In this document: positions 1-6,808 of the stretch, piece by piece | Layout: each line of letters starts with the position of its first letter | Numbering within the stretch: position 1 is the stretch's first letter | DNA from: an uncultured Janibacter sp. | Lineage (GTDB): Bacteria > Actinomycetota > Actinomycetes > Actinomycetales > Dermatophilaceae | Reading direction: 5' to 3' | Assembly (NCBI GenBank): GCA_946222495.1 | Contig: CAMICF010000102.1 | Location: forward strand, 1-9,972 | Length of the DNA stretch: 9,972 nucleotides | The notes under the pieces: generated by a model | What the model was told of the DNA's origin: nothing | The model's input: the letters and a program-made list of their open reading frames with translations, nothing else | Databases searched by the model: none | Translations under genes and position numbers: made by a program

Positions 1-80
1 AGGTCTTCCTCGACCTCCACGTCAAGGTCGCCAAGGACTGGCAGCGCGACCCCAAGCAGATGCAGAAGCTGGGATTCTGA
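1..80 (+). CDS. era: GTPase Era, C-terminal end (partial)
   Basis: Only the last 25 codons are present, read from base 3 and ending in TGA at 78-80. The visible peptide includes VFLDLHVKVAKDW followed by QRDPKQMQKLGF, which is the typical end of the KH domain of Era (V-x-L-D-L-x-V-K-V-x-x-x-W near the C-terminus, closing with LGF or LGY). Era is an essential GTPase that binds the 3' end of 16S rRNA and assists 30S subunit maturation. The rest of the gene lies to the left of the window. I recall era lying close to leuA and recO in many actinobacteria, which fits leuA appearing 9.2 kb to the right here. The assignment rests on a short but characteristic tail. Confidence 0.85.
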   Translation, partial: VFLDLHVKVAKDWQRDPKQMQKLGF

Positions 81-237
81 GGCCACCGGCAGGTCACGCG
101 TCGGTCACGGCGCTTTGGGAATGTGGCCGTTTGTGAGTCATAGTGGTTGGTTGGGTGCACTAGCGTGCCCATCACCGCCACCATCTCATCTGGGAGGAGT
201 TGCCTGGCCCGCGGAGCGGGGCGGGCTGATCTCAACC

Positions 238-2082
238 GTGACTGACTTGAAGAATGAACCACCAAAGGGCAGGGACGTCCCGCCCCGGGACAGCCGCCGG
301 GTCGACCACCCGGCCCTCGAGCCGAGGATCGTCCAGAACGAGGACAAGCTCGGCCTCGACACCATCGTCTTCGGTGTCACCGCCGTCCTGTCCATCGCCT
401 TCGTGCTCTGGGGCGTCCTCAACGCCGCCGGGCTGGCCAGCGCCTCCGCGACGGGCCTCGAATGGGTCGTGACGAATACCGGCTGGCTCTTCGCCCTGGC
501 CTCGACCGGATTCGTCTTCTTCGTCATCTGGCTCGCCGCGAGCAAGTACGGCGCCATCCCCCTCGGGGCGGACGGCGAGGAGCCGGAGTTCAAGACGGTC
601 TCGTGGATCGCCATGATGTTCTCGGCCGGCATGGGCATCGGCCTGATGTTCTGGGGCGCCGCCGAGCCGATCGTCCACTACGTGACGCCGCCCCCGGGCA
701 CGGGAGCGCCGGGCAACGACGACGCCGTCAAGCAGTCGATGGCGACCACGCTCTTCCACTGGACCCTCCACCCGTGGGCCATCTACGCGCTCGCCGGTCT
801 GGCCATCGCCTACGGCGTCTTCCGCAAGGGGCGCCGCCTGACGATCAGCGCGGTCTTCGAGCCGCTCATGGGCCGGCGCAACACCCAGGGCGTCCCGGGC
901 AAGATCATCGACATCTTCGCGATCTTCGCCACGCTCTTCGGGTCCGCGACCTCGCTGGGCCTCGGTGCGCTGCAGATCGCCTCGGGCGCCGAGATCGTCG
1001 GCTGGGCCGACGGGGCGAGCAACACGGTCCTCGTCGTCATCATCGCCGTGCTCACGATCTGCTTCATCTTCTCCGCCGTCTCCGGTGTCGAGAAGGGCAT
1101 CCAGTGGCTGTCGAACACCAACATGGTGCTCGCCTTCATCTTGGCCTTCTTCGTCTTCGTCGTCGGTCCGACGGTCTTCATCCTCAACCTCGTGCCGACG
1201 AGCCTGGGGACGTACATGCAGCACCTCATGGAGTACTCGGCCCGCACGAACGCCGAGGGCTCCCACGGCGTGAAGTCCTGGCTCTCGAGCTGGACGATCT
1301 TCTACTGGGCCTGGTGGATCAGCTGGACGCCCTTCGTCGGCATGTTCATCGCCCGCATCTCCCGCGGGCGCACCATCCGTGAGTTCGTCACCGGCGTCCT
1401 GCTCGTGCCGAGCGCGGTCAGCCTCGTCTGGTTCGCCATCTTCGGTGGCGCCGCGATCAAGGCCCAGGAGATGGGCACCGACCTCTCCAACACCGCCGGC
1501 GGCGAGGAGGGCACGCTCTTCGCGCTGCTCGACACGCTCCCGTGGGCCGGGGTCACCTCGGTGCTCGTCATGGTCCTCGTGGCGATCTTCTTCGTCTCGG
1601 GTGCCGACGCCGCCTCGATCGTCATGGGTTCGCTCAGCGAGCACGGGTCCCTCGAGCCGAGCAAGTACACGGTGATCTTCTGGGGTGTCGCGACCGGAGC
1701 CGCGGCGGCCATCATGCTCACCCTCGGCGGCGAGGACAGCCTGACTGGTCTGCAGCAGGTGACGATCGTCGCCTCGCTGCCCTTCGTGCTCATCATGATC
1801 GGCATGGCGGTCGCGCTCGTGAAGGACCTGAAGTCCGACCCGATGACGGTGCGGGCCAAGTACGCCCGTGCGGCCGTCGCCAACGCGGTCGTCGCCGGTG
1901 TCACCGAGCACGGCGACGACTTCGAGATCGCGGTCGACGAGTCCGAGCCGGGCCGTGGCATCAACCGGGAGAAGGCCCTCAACGGCACCTCGAAGTCCGC
2001 CAAGCACGATGAGGCCAAGCACGACGAGGCCACGCACGACGAGGTCAAGGACAACGGCAAGGACGAGGGCAAGCACAGCTAG
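238..2082 (+). CDS. BCCT-family osmolyte transporter (BetP-like)
   Basis: This is a secondary transporter of the betaine/carnitine/choline family, about 614 residues with 12 predicted membrane helices, which probably imports glycine betaine or a related compatible solute with Na+. The glycine-rich motif GMGIG (131-135) is the form found in Na+-coupled members. The aromatic substrate cage is complete: W175, W180 and Y183, then W357, W359, W360 and W363 in a WTIFYWAWWISW stretch. All seven sit at a constant offset of 14 from the residues I recall for C. glutamicum BetP (W189, W194, Y197, W371, W373, W374, W377). A hydrophilic N-tail of about 37 residues and a charged C-tail resemble BetP's osmosensing ends. 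The GTG start at 238 is chosen because the longer reading frame (TTG at 115) encodes unconvincing Pro-rich sequence. The Shine-Dalgarno is weak, so the start is uncertain; TTG at 247 is an alternative. An ectoine or proline substrate cannot be excluded. No clear promoter was seen in the 157-bp gap after era; TAGCGT at 161-166 is a weak -10 candidate without a -35. Confidence 0.9.
   Translation: MTDLKNEPPKGRDVPPRDSRRVDHPALEPRIVQNEDKLGLDTIVFGVTAVLSIAFVLWGVLNAAGLASASATGLEWVVTNTGWLFALASTGFVFFVIWLAASKYGAIPLGADGEEPEFKTVSWIAMMFSAGMGIGLMFWGAAEPIVHYVTPPPGTGAPGNDDAVKQSMATTLFHWTLHPWAIYALAGLAIAYGVFRKGRRLTISAVFEPLMGRRNTQGVPGKIIDIFAIFATLFGSATSLGLGALQIASGAEIVGWADGASNTVLVVIIAVLTICFIFSAVSGVEKGIQWLSNTNMVLAFILAFFVFVVGPTVFILNLVPTSLGTYMQHLMEYSARTNAEGSHGVKSWLSSWTIFYWAWWISWTPFVGMFIARISRGRTIREFVTGVLLVPSAVSLVWFAIFGGAAIKAQEMGTDLSNTAGGEEGTLFALLDTLPWAGVTSVLVMVLVAIFFVSGADAASIVMGSLSEHGSLEPSKYTVIFWGVATGAAAAIMLTLGGEDSLTGLQQVTIVASLPFVLIMIGMAVALVKDLKSDPMTVRAKYARAAVANAVVAGVTEHGDDFEIAVDESEPGRGINREKALNGTSKSAKHDEAKHDEATHDEVKDNGKDEGKHS
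2002..2046 (+). repeat. Three tandem 15-bp coding repeats in the BCCT C-tail
   Basis: Three adjacent 15-bp units (2002-2016, 2017-2031, 2032-2046) encode KHDEA, KHDEA and THDEV, followed by a Lys/Asp/Glu-rich end. They lie in the cytoplasmic C-terminal tail after the last membrane helix. Unit-length duplication by slippage is the likely origin. The tail alternates basic and acidic residues with regular histidines, unlike the Arg-rich tail of C. glutamicum BetP. Confidence 0.8.
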
Positions 2083-2116
2083 CCCACGTCCGGTCCGCAT
2101 CGCGGACAGGCCCGTC

Positions 2117-2150
2117 CGGGGCCCGAACCCAATTGGGGGTTCGGGCCCCG
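2117..2150 (+). terminator. Perfect GC-rich hairpin after the BCCT gene
   Basis: A perfect inverted repeat: ggggcccgaaccc (2118-2130) pairs with gggttcgggcccc (2137-2149), with a 6-base loop aattgg, extendable by one C-G pair (2117/2150). It begins 35 bases after the BCCT stop codon. There is no T-tract, which is common for actinobacterial terminators. It probably ends the BCCT transcript before asd. Its loop and 3' arm overlap the proposed asd -35 and spacer. Confidence 0.7.
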
Positions 2151-2161
2151 ACCCTTATCCT
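2133..2161 (+). promoter_or_regulatory. Predicted asd promoter giving a leaderless mRNA
   Basis: TTGGGG (2133-2138), a 17-bp spacer, then TATCCT (2156-2161). The -10 fits the TAnnnT consensus, and 6 bases separate it from the A of the asd ATG at 2168, which places transcription start on or next to the start codon. No purine-rich Shine-Dalgarno is present between the hairpin and the ATG. The -35 matches only TTG of TTGACA, so the -10 carries most of the evidence. Leaderless transcripts with exactly this geometry are common in Actinobacteria. Confidence 0.6.
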
Positions 2162-2167
2162 TGGCCC

Positions 2168-3205
2168 ATGCACATCGGAGTCTTTGGAGCCACCGGCCAG
2201 GTCGGAAACGTCATGCGGACGCTGCTCGAGGAGCGGGACTTCCCCGTCACCTCGATCCGCTACTTCGCGTCTGCACGCTCGGCGGGGTCGACCCTGCCGT
2301 GGAAGGGCGAGGAGGTGACGGTCGAGGACACCGAGAAGGCCGACTTCAGCGGGCTCGACATCGCGCTCTTCTCCAACGGCGGTACCGCGAGCAAGGAGTG
2401 GGCGCCCAAGGTCGCCGCCGCCGGCGCGACCGTCGTCGACAACTCCAGCGCGTGGCGCAAGGACCCCGAGGTCCCCCTCGTCGTCTCCGAGGTCAACGCC
2501 GACGACGTCGACGACCTGCCCAAGGGGATCATCGCCAACCCGAACTGCACGACCATGGCGGCCATGCCCGTGCTCAAGCCGCTCCACGACGAGGCGGGGC
2601 TCGTCGCCCTTCGCGTCGCGACGTACCAGGCCGTCTCCGGGTCCGGCGGCAAGGGCCTGACCGAGCTCGACAGCCAGCTGCGGGCGGGCTACGCCTCCGG
2701 TGACCCGAAGGACCTCGCCCTCGACGGGTCCGCCGTGACCCTGCCCGAGCCGCAGGTCTACGAGGTCCCCGTCGGCTTCAACGTCGTGCCCGTCGCCGGC
2801 GCCGTCCAGGAGGACGGGACGCTCGAGACCGACGAGGAGCAGAAGCTGCGCAACGAGTCGCGCAAGATCCTCCACATCCCCGAGCTGCGCGTCTCCGGCA
2901 CCTGCGTCCGGGTCCCGGTCTTCACCGGCCACGCGCTGGCGATCCACGCCGAGTTCGACCGGGAGATCAGCCCGGAGCGGGCCCAGGAGATCCTCGAGTC
3001 CGCGGACGGCGTCGTCGTCACCGACGTGCCGAACCCGCTCGCGGCCGCCGGCAAGGACGAGGTCTTCGTCGGCCGCATCCGTGCCGACCAGTCCATCGCG
3101 GACGGCAAGGGCCTGACGCTCTTCGTCGCCGGGGACAACCTGCGCAAGGGCGCTGCCCTCAACGCGGTCCAGATCGCCGAGGCGCTCGTCGCCCGCAAGG
3201 CCTGA
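2168..3205 (+). CDS. asd: Aspartate-semialdehyde dehydrogenase
   Basis: The 345-residue enzyme reduces beta-aspartyl phosphate to aspartate semialdehyde with NADPH in the cytoplasm, the second step of the aspartate pathway to lysine/diaminopimelate, threonine, methionine and isoleucine. Visible signatures are the N-terminal Rossmann motif GATGQVG (residues 7-13), the catalytic cysteine in NPNCTTM (C127), and the GTCVRVPVFTGHALAIHAEF segment with the substrate-binding Arg (R248) and catalytic His (H255). Length is normal for the family and no residue is missing. The ATG at 2168 fits the start of the Rossmann fold (MHIGVFGATGQ) and the -10 placed 6 bases upstream, although the frame is open further back. 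In many actinobacteria asd follows the aspartokinase gene (ask/lysC); here it stands alone behind a BCCT transporter and has its own predicted promoter. Confidence 0.96.
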   Translation: MHIGVFGATGQVGNVMRTLLEERDFPVTSIRYFASARSAGSTLPWKGEEVTVEDTEKADFSGLDIALFSNGGTASKEWAPKVAAAGATVVDNSSAWRKDPEVPLVVSEVNADDVDDLPKGIIANPNCTTMAAMPVLKPLHDEAGLVALRVATYQAVSGSGGKGLTELDSQLRAGYASGDPKDLALDGSAVTLPEPQVYEVPVGFNVVPVAGAVQEDGTLETDEEQKLRNESRKILHIPELRVSGTCVRVPVFTGHALAIHAEFDREISPERAQEILESADGVVVTDVPNPLAAAGKDEVFVGRIRADQSIADGKGLTLFVAGDNLRKGAALNAVQIAEALVARKA

Positions 3206-3213
3206 CGCCCGAG

Positions 3214-3263
3214 ACGACGAGGGGGGCCGGTCACCGTGATGGTGACCGGCCCCCCTTCGTCGT
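3214..3263. terminator. Bidirectional hairpin terminator between asd and usp
   Basis: A perfect 15-bp stem, ggggggccggtcacc (3221-3235) with ggtgaccggcccccc (3241-3255), and a 5-base loop. It extends by seven more pairs (acgacga 3214-3220 with tcgtcgt 3257-3263) if one T at 3256 bulges. It starts 8 bases after the asd stop and ends 13 bases before the usp stop, between converging genes, so it can end transcription from both sides. Confidence 0.85.
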
Positions 3264-3276
3264 GCGGGGAGGGCGC

Positions 3277-3669
3277 TCAGCGGGGCGAGTGGACCGCCAG
3301 CACCGGGCACGTCGAGTCGAGGAGGATCCGCTGGGCGGTCGACCCGAGGAGGAGCTTGCCGACCGGGGTGCGGTGGCGCAGCCCGATGACGATGAGCGAG
3401 GCGTTGACCCGCTCGGCCTCCTCGAGCACGAGCTCGGCGATGTCCGCGCCCATGGGCTGGGAGATCTCGATGTCGACGCCGGAGCCCGAGAGGTCGCGGC
3501 GCAGCTCGTCGATGGACCGCTCGCTCCCGAACCGGGTGTCGACGAAGGCGTCCCCCTTCGTCGCGTTGACGAGGAGCAGCGACTCCTGGCGCAGCCGCGC
3601 CTCGGCGACCGCCCGCTCGAGGGCGTGCGCGCTGGCGGGCTCCGGCGTGTAGCCGATGACGATGGTCAT
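3277..3669 (-). CDS. Universal stress protein (UspA family), last gene of the tct operon
   Basis: A single-domain 130-residue Usp protein with the alternating beta/alpha pattern of the family. The N-terminus is MTIVIGYTPEP. The C-terminal nucleotide-loop region reads GLRHRTPVGKLLLGST (96-111): G96 and G109-S110 of the G-2x-G-9x-G-[ST] motif are kept, but the second glycine is His99. The usual Asp of the N-terminal V-D-x-S motif is also absent, so ATP binding may be altered. The ATG at 3669 overlaps the tctA stop by four bases (ATGA), and a strong GGAGGT lies 7 bases upstream inside tctA. It is therefore expected to be co-transcribed and translationally coupled with the transporter. I recall similar Usp proteins beside tct operons in other actinobacteria. 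The exact role, perhaps modulation of the transporter or stress signalling, is unknown. Confidence 0.88.
   Translation of the reverse strand: MTIVIGYTPEPASAHALERAVAEARLRQESLLLVNATKGDAFVDTRFGSERSIDELRRDLSGSGVDIEISQPMGADIAELVLEEAERVNASLIVIGLRHRTPVGKLLLGSTAQRILLDSTCPVLAVHSPR
3540..3563. repeat. Inverted repeat inside usp sharing a terminator 11-mer
   Basis: cgacgaagg (3540-3548) and ccttcgtcg (3555-3563) form a perfect 9-bp stem with a 6-base loop inside the usp coding sequence. It contains cccccttcgtc (3552-3562), the same 11-mer found in the hairpins at 3251-3261 and 9119-9129. No function is assigned. Confidence 0.5.
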
Positions 3670-5183
3670 GCCGATACCTCCGTGGATCCGGTCCGGTCGC
3701 CACGCCGGCCGCGGACGGTGCTCGTGACCGCGATGCCGATGGCGCCGATGACGATGATGGCGTACACGATGACGGCGACGGGCTCCTCGACGAGACCGCC
3801 CCACTCGCCGCTCGAGAGCAGCAGGGTCTTGCGCAGCTCCTCCTCGACGCGGGGGCCGAGGATGACACCGATGATGAGCGGCAGCACCGGGATCCCGAAG
3901 CGGCGCATCCCCAGCCCGATGATGCCGAAGAAGAGCAGCAGCGCCAGGTCGAACCACTGGAGGTTCACCGCGAGCGCACCGAGCGAGGCGAAGAAGAGGA
4001 TGCCCGCGTAGAGGTACGGCCGCGGGGTGCGCAGGAGCTTCGCCCAGAGCGGCGCCAGCGGGAGGTTGAGCACGAGCAGCAGGAGGTTGCCGATGAAGAG
4101 GCTGGCGATGAGCGCCCAGACGAGGTCGCCCTCTGCGTCGAAGAGCGCCGGCCCGGGCTGGATGCCGTAGCCCATCATCGCCGCGAGCATGATCGCCGCC
4201 GTGGCGTTGGTGGGCAGGCCGAGCGCGAGCATCGGCACGAGCGTGCCTGCGGCAGAGGCGTTGTTGGCCGCCTCGGGACCGGCGACGCCTTCGATGGCGC
4301 CCTTGCCGAACTCCTCGGGGTGCTTGGTCAGCTTGCGCTCGGTCACGTAGGACAGGAAGGTCGGCAGCTCGGCGCCACCGGCCGGTACGGCGCCGAAGGG
4401 GAAGCCGAAGGCCGTCCCGCGGAGCCACGGCTTCCACGAGCGCTTGAAGTCGCTCTTGCCCATCCACGGCTGGCCGACGGGGATGATCTCCTGCGGTCGG
4501 CGGCGCAGGAAGGCCGCCACCCAGAGTGCCTCGCCGATGGCGAAGATCGCCACGGCGACGACGACGATGTCGATCCCGTCGCCGAGGAGGGGGATGCCGA
4601 AGGTCATCCGGCTCTGGCCGGTGAGGCTGTCGATGCCGACGATCCCGATGGCGAGGCCACCGAAGAGGGAGATGAACCCGCGCAGCTTCGAGCTGCCGAG
4701 GACCGCGGTGACGGCGACGAGCGCGAGCACCATGATGGCGAGGTAGGACGGGGCGCCGAGCTTGACGGCCTGGACCGCGATCCACGGTGCGAAGAAGGTC
4801 AGCAGCGCGGTGCCGATGGCGCCGGCGACGAAGGACCCGATGGCCGCCGTGGCCAGGGCCTGCGCCGCACGCCCGGCGCGCGCCATCTTGTTGCCCTCGA
4901 TCGCCGTGACCACCGATGACGACTCACCGGGGGTGTTGAGGAGGATCGAGGTCGTGGAGCCGCCGTACATGCCGCCGTAGTAGATCCCGGCGAACATGAT
5001 GAAGGCGCTCGAGGGCTCGACGTTGTAGGTGATCGGCAGCAGGAGGGCCACGGTCATGGCCGGGCCGATGCCGGGGAGGACACCGACCGCGGTGCCGAGG
5101 ATGACGCCGATGCAGGCGAACATGAGGTTCATCGGCGTGATCGCCGAGGCGAAGCCGTCGAGGAGGTGAGCGAGGTTGTCCAT
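3666..5183 (-). CDS. tctA: Tripartite tricarboxylate transporter, large membrane subunit TctA
   Basis: The 505-residue polytopic protein is the substrate-translocating channel of a TctCBA-type, binding-protein-dependent secondary transporter in the cytoplasmic membrane. Family signatures are clear: GVLPGIGP (34-41), YYGGMYGGSTTSILLNTPGE (68-87), and a repeat-related second-half segment GVAGPEAANNASAAGT followed by LVPMLALGLPTNATAAIML. Length matches the family norm of about 500 residues. The ATG at 5183 overlaps the tctB stop by one base (TGATG). There is only a poor Shine-Dalgarno, so translation is probably coupled to tctB. The 3' end overlaps usp. The substrate cannot be read from sequence: members carry citrate, tartrate, aromatic acids and others. 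Confidence 0.95.
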   Translation of the reverse strand: MDNLAHLLDGFASAITPMNLMFACIGVILGTAVGVLPGIGPAMTVALLLPITYNVEPSSAFIMFAGIYYGGMYGGSTTSILLNTPGESSSVVTAIEGNKMARAGRAAQALATAAIGSFVAGAIGTALLTFFAPWIAVQAVKLGAPSYLAIMVLALVAVTAVLGSSKLRGFISLFGGLAIGIVGIDSLTGQSRMTFGIPLLGDGIDIVVVAVAIFAIGEALWVAAFLRRRPQEIIPVGQPWMGKSDFKRSWKPWLRGTAFGFPFGAVPAGGAELPTFLSYVTERKLTKHPEEFGKGAIEGVAGPEAANNASAAGTLVPMLALGLPTNATAAIMLAAMMGYGIQPGPALFDAEGDLVWALIASLFIGNLLLLVLNLPLAPLWAKLLRTPRPYLYAGILFFASLGALAVNLQWFDLALLLFFGIIGLGMRRFGIPVLPLIIGVILGPRVEEELRKTLLLSSGEWGGLVEEPVAVIVYAIIVIGAIGIAVTSTVRGRRGDRTGSTEVSA

Positions 5184-5719
5184 CAGAGGATCCCGTCCAG
5201 GATGCCCGCGGGGAGCGGGACGCCGAGAGCGACGTAGAAGGCATAGAAGCTGCCGAAGGACAGCACCGTGCCGATGATCAGGTCACGCAGCCAGGTGCGG
5301 CTGCCGAGGGTGAGCGAGCACCCGGCGAAGAAGAGCGCGCCGGAGATCGCCCAGCCGAGGAGGTCGACGGTGGCGACGAGGAAGACGAAGACCGCGACGA
5401 GCTTCGCGACGGTGAACCAGTCGGCGCCCTGGGTGAGGTCGATGTCCTCGCCCCCTTCCTCCTCGGGGATCGAGCCCCGGAGGATGCTCACGCTGAGCAG
5501 GACGGCCGTGAGCAGGAGGGCACCGGCGACGAGGGAGGGGAAGAAGCGTGGGCCGACCGGGTCGGTCTCGGCGAAGTCGTTGCGCAGGCCCGAGGAGTCG
5601 ACGAGCAGGATGACCGCGAGGACGACGAGCAGGGCGACGACGAGGAACTGCGCGAGGTCGCGTCGCCGCTCGGGCGGGTCCGCCGCGGTGGTGTGGGAGG
5701 TCTCGAGGGTGTCGTTCAC
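5183..5719 (-). CDS. tctB: Tripartite tricarboxylate transporter, small membrane subunit TctB
   Basis: A 178-residue membrane protein in the position and size expected for TctB, the poorly conserved small subunit that partners TctA. After a hydrophilic N-tail (1-21) there are hydrophobic segments near 22-40, 63-80, 104-138 (probably two helices) and 146-165. The segment DPVGPRFFPSLVAG is typical of the family, and an acidic loop (PEEEGGEDID) separates the halves. The start is GTG at 5719, overlapping the tctC stop by four bases (GTGA), with GAAGGAG upstream inside tctC. The identification rests on both context and motif. Confidence 0.9.
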   Translation of the reverse strand: MNDTLETSHTTAADPPERRRDLAQFLVVALLVVLAVILLVDSSGLRNDFAETDPVGPRFFPSLVAGALLLTAVLLSVSILRGSIPEEEGGEDIDLTQGADWFTVAKLVAVFVFLVATVDLLGWAISGALFFAGCSLTLGSRTWLRDLIIGTVLSFGSFYAFYVALGVPLPAGILDGIL

Positions 5720-6705
5720 AGCAGGCCCAGCTCCTTCAGGGTGTTCTCGACCCGGGCGTCCTGGGACTCCAGGAAGTCCCCGAACTCGTCACCGGTGAGC
5801 CACGCGTCGGTCCAGTCGTTCTTGTCGAGGGCGTCCTTCCACTCCGGGCTGTCGTGCATCTCCTCGAGCAGCCCGATGAGCTCGTCGCGACGCTCGGTGG
5901 GGATCCCCGGAGGGGCGAGCACCCCACGCCAGTTGATAAAGGTCATGTCGACGCCGGACTCCTTGAGGGTCGGGGCGTCCATGCCGGAGACCCGCTTCGA
6001 CCCGGACGTCGCGAGGACCCGGACCTGCCCCTTCTTGATCTGCTCGGCGTACTCGCCGAGGCCGCTCATGCCGACCTTGATCTTGGAGCCGAGCAGCGCG
6101 GGCAGGAGGTCGCCGCCGCCGTCGAAGGTCACGTAGTTCACCTGCTTCGGGTCGATCCCCGCGGCCTTGGCGAACTCCATCGGGAAGAGGTGGTCCGGCC
6201 CGCCGGGGGAGGACCCGCCGCCGACGCTGACCCCCTTCGGGTCCTTCTTCCACGCGGCGATGAAGTCCTTGATCGTCGTGTAGGGCGAGTCCGCGGGGAC
6301 GAGGACACCCTCGGACTCCTGGACGAGACGGGCGAGGGGCGTCATGCCCGAGACCCGCGCCTCGGACTTGTTGGTGAAGGTCGCGCCGACGACCCCGAGG
6401 CCCATCGACATCATGAGGTCCTCGTTGCCGCGCTCGTTGTCCAGGCGGGCCATGGCGACGGTGCCGCCGGCGCCGATGACGTTGAAGACCTCGAAGCGGC
6501 TCGTGATCTCGGTGTCCTCCATGACCCGGACCGCCGCACGACCGGTGAGGTCGTAGCCGCCGCCCGGGCTGTTGGGGATCATCATGCGCAGCCGGGCCGA
6601 CCCGGCGTCATCGCCTCGGGTCACCCCGCACGCGCCGAGCGAAGGGAGGGTGAGCGCCCCGAGGGAGGCCAGCAGCAGGGTGCGGCGGCGGGGACCAGGA
6701 GACAT
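5716..6705 (-). CDS. tctC: Tripartite tricarboxylate transporter, substrate-binding lipoprotein TctC
   Basis: This 329-residue extracytoplasmic binding protein is the first gene of the operon. The N-terminus MSPGPRRRTLLLASLGALTL ends in a lipobox LGAC with Cys26, so the mature protein should be lipid-anchored to the outer face of the membrane. RRRTLLL also resembles a twin-arginine export motif. The mature part follows the TctC (Bug) pattern: PNSPGGGYDLTGRA near residues 44-57 corresponds to the family's P-x-x-x-G-G-x-x-D ligand loop, and GAGGTVAM and PGGPDHLF are further family-like segments. The ATG at 6705 is preceded by AAAGG at 10 bases. The frame stays open well upstream, but nothing upstream looks like signal peptide. 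It delivers a carboxylate to TctAB and may also report it to the adjacent two-component system; the ligand is unknown. Confidence 0.93.
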   Translation of the reverse strand: MSPGPRRRTLLLASLGALTLPSLGACGVTRGDDAGSARLRMMIPNSPGGGYDLTGRAAVRVMEDTEITSRFEVFNVIGAGGTVAMARLDNERGNEDLMMSMGLGVVGATFTNKSEARVSGMTPLARLVQESEGVLVPADSPYTTIKDFIAAWKKDPKGVSVGGGSSPGGPDHLFPMEFAKAAGIDPKQVNYVTFDGGGDLLPALLGSKIKVGMSGLGEYAEQIKKGQVRVLATSGSKRVSGMDAPTLKESGVDMTFINWRGVLAPPGIPTERRDELIGLLEEMHDSPEWKDALDKNDWTDAWLTGDEFGDFLESQDARVENTLKELGLL

Positions 6706-6808
6706 GTCCGGCACGCCTTTCGGTGGATGGTGGAGGATGGGCACATCCCGATGGTGGACGCCTCCACGGGCGACGTCACCATTGCGGTCACAAAGGAGGT
6801 TGTGGTCT
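6706..6808. promoter_or_regulatory. Divergent control region tctC / sensor kinase with two direct-repeat pairs
   Basis: The 103 bp between the transporter operon and the kinase hold two exact direct-repeat pairs. GATGGTGGA occurs at 6726-6734 and 6750-6758 (24 bp apart). TTGCGGTCAC occurs at 6782-6791 and 6809-6818 (27 bp apart), the second copy running over the kinase start codon. A GTCAC core also occurs at 6775-6779. These are candidate sites for the neighbouring CitB/DcuR-type regulator. I could not identify convincing -35/-10 pairs on either strand, which would suit activator-dependent promoters. Confidence 0.45.
6792..6799 (+). promoter_or_regulatory. Strong Shine-Dalgarno that sets the kinase start at TTG 6809
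   Basis: AAAGGAGG lies 9 bases before the in-frame TTG at 6809. It decides the start against the longer frame (ATG at 6737 and upstream), which has no comparable site and adds an unlikely Arg/Pro/Trp-rich tail. A second in-frame TTG at 6800 touches the site and is too close. CACAA (6789-6793) and TTGTG (6800-6804) could form a small stem with the site in its loop. Confidence 0.7.

Noticed and set aside
232..2100. Long open frame (622 codons) antisense to the BCCT gene
   Set aside because: It is rich in Asp, Glu, Arg and Gly with no domain pattern, the usual antisense shadow of a high-GC gene; the plus strand encodes a complete motif-bearing transporter.
2083..2167. Possible lysine or SAM riboswitch before asd
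   Set aside because: The gap is only 85 bp, contains a single simple hairpin, and the mRNA appears to start at the ATG, leaving no room for an aptamer.
3206..3276. Inverted repeat as a mobile-element end or attachment site
   Set aside because: It lies exactly between two converging stop codons, has a short loop and no target-site duplication, so it is best read as a terminator.
2045..3868. 607-codon minus-strand frame across asd and usp
   Set aside because: It runs antisense through asd and the terminator and out of frame through usp; low-complexity composition and no recognisable motif.
6572..6808. Upstream extension of the sensor kinase (ATG at 6572 or 6737)
   Set aside because: The added residues overlap tctC or are Arg/Pro/Trp-rich and precede the normal basic-TM1 start; the strong AAAGGAGG points to TTG 6809.
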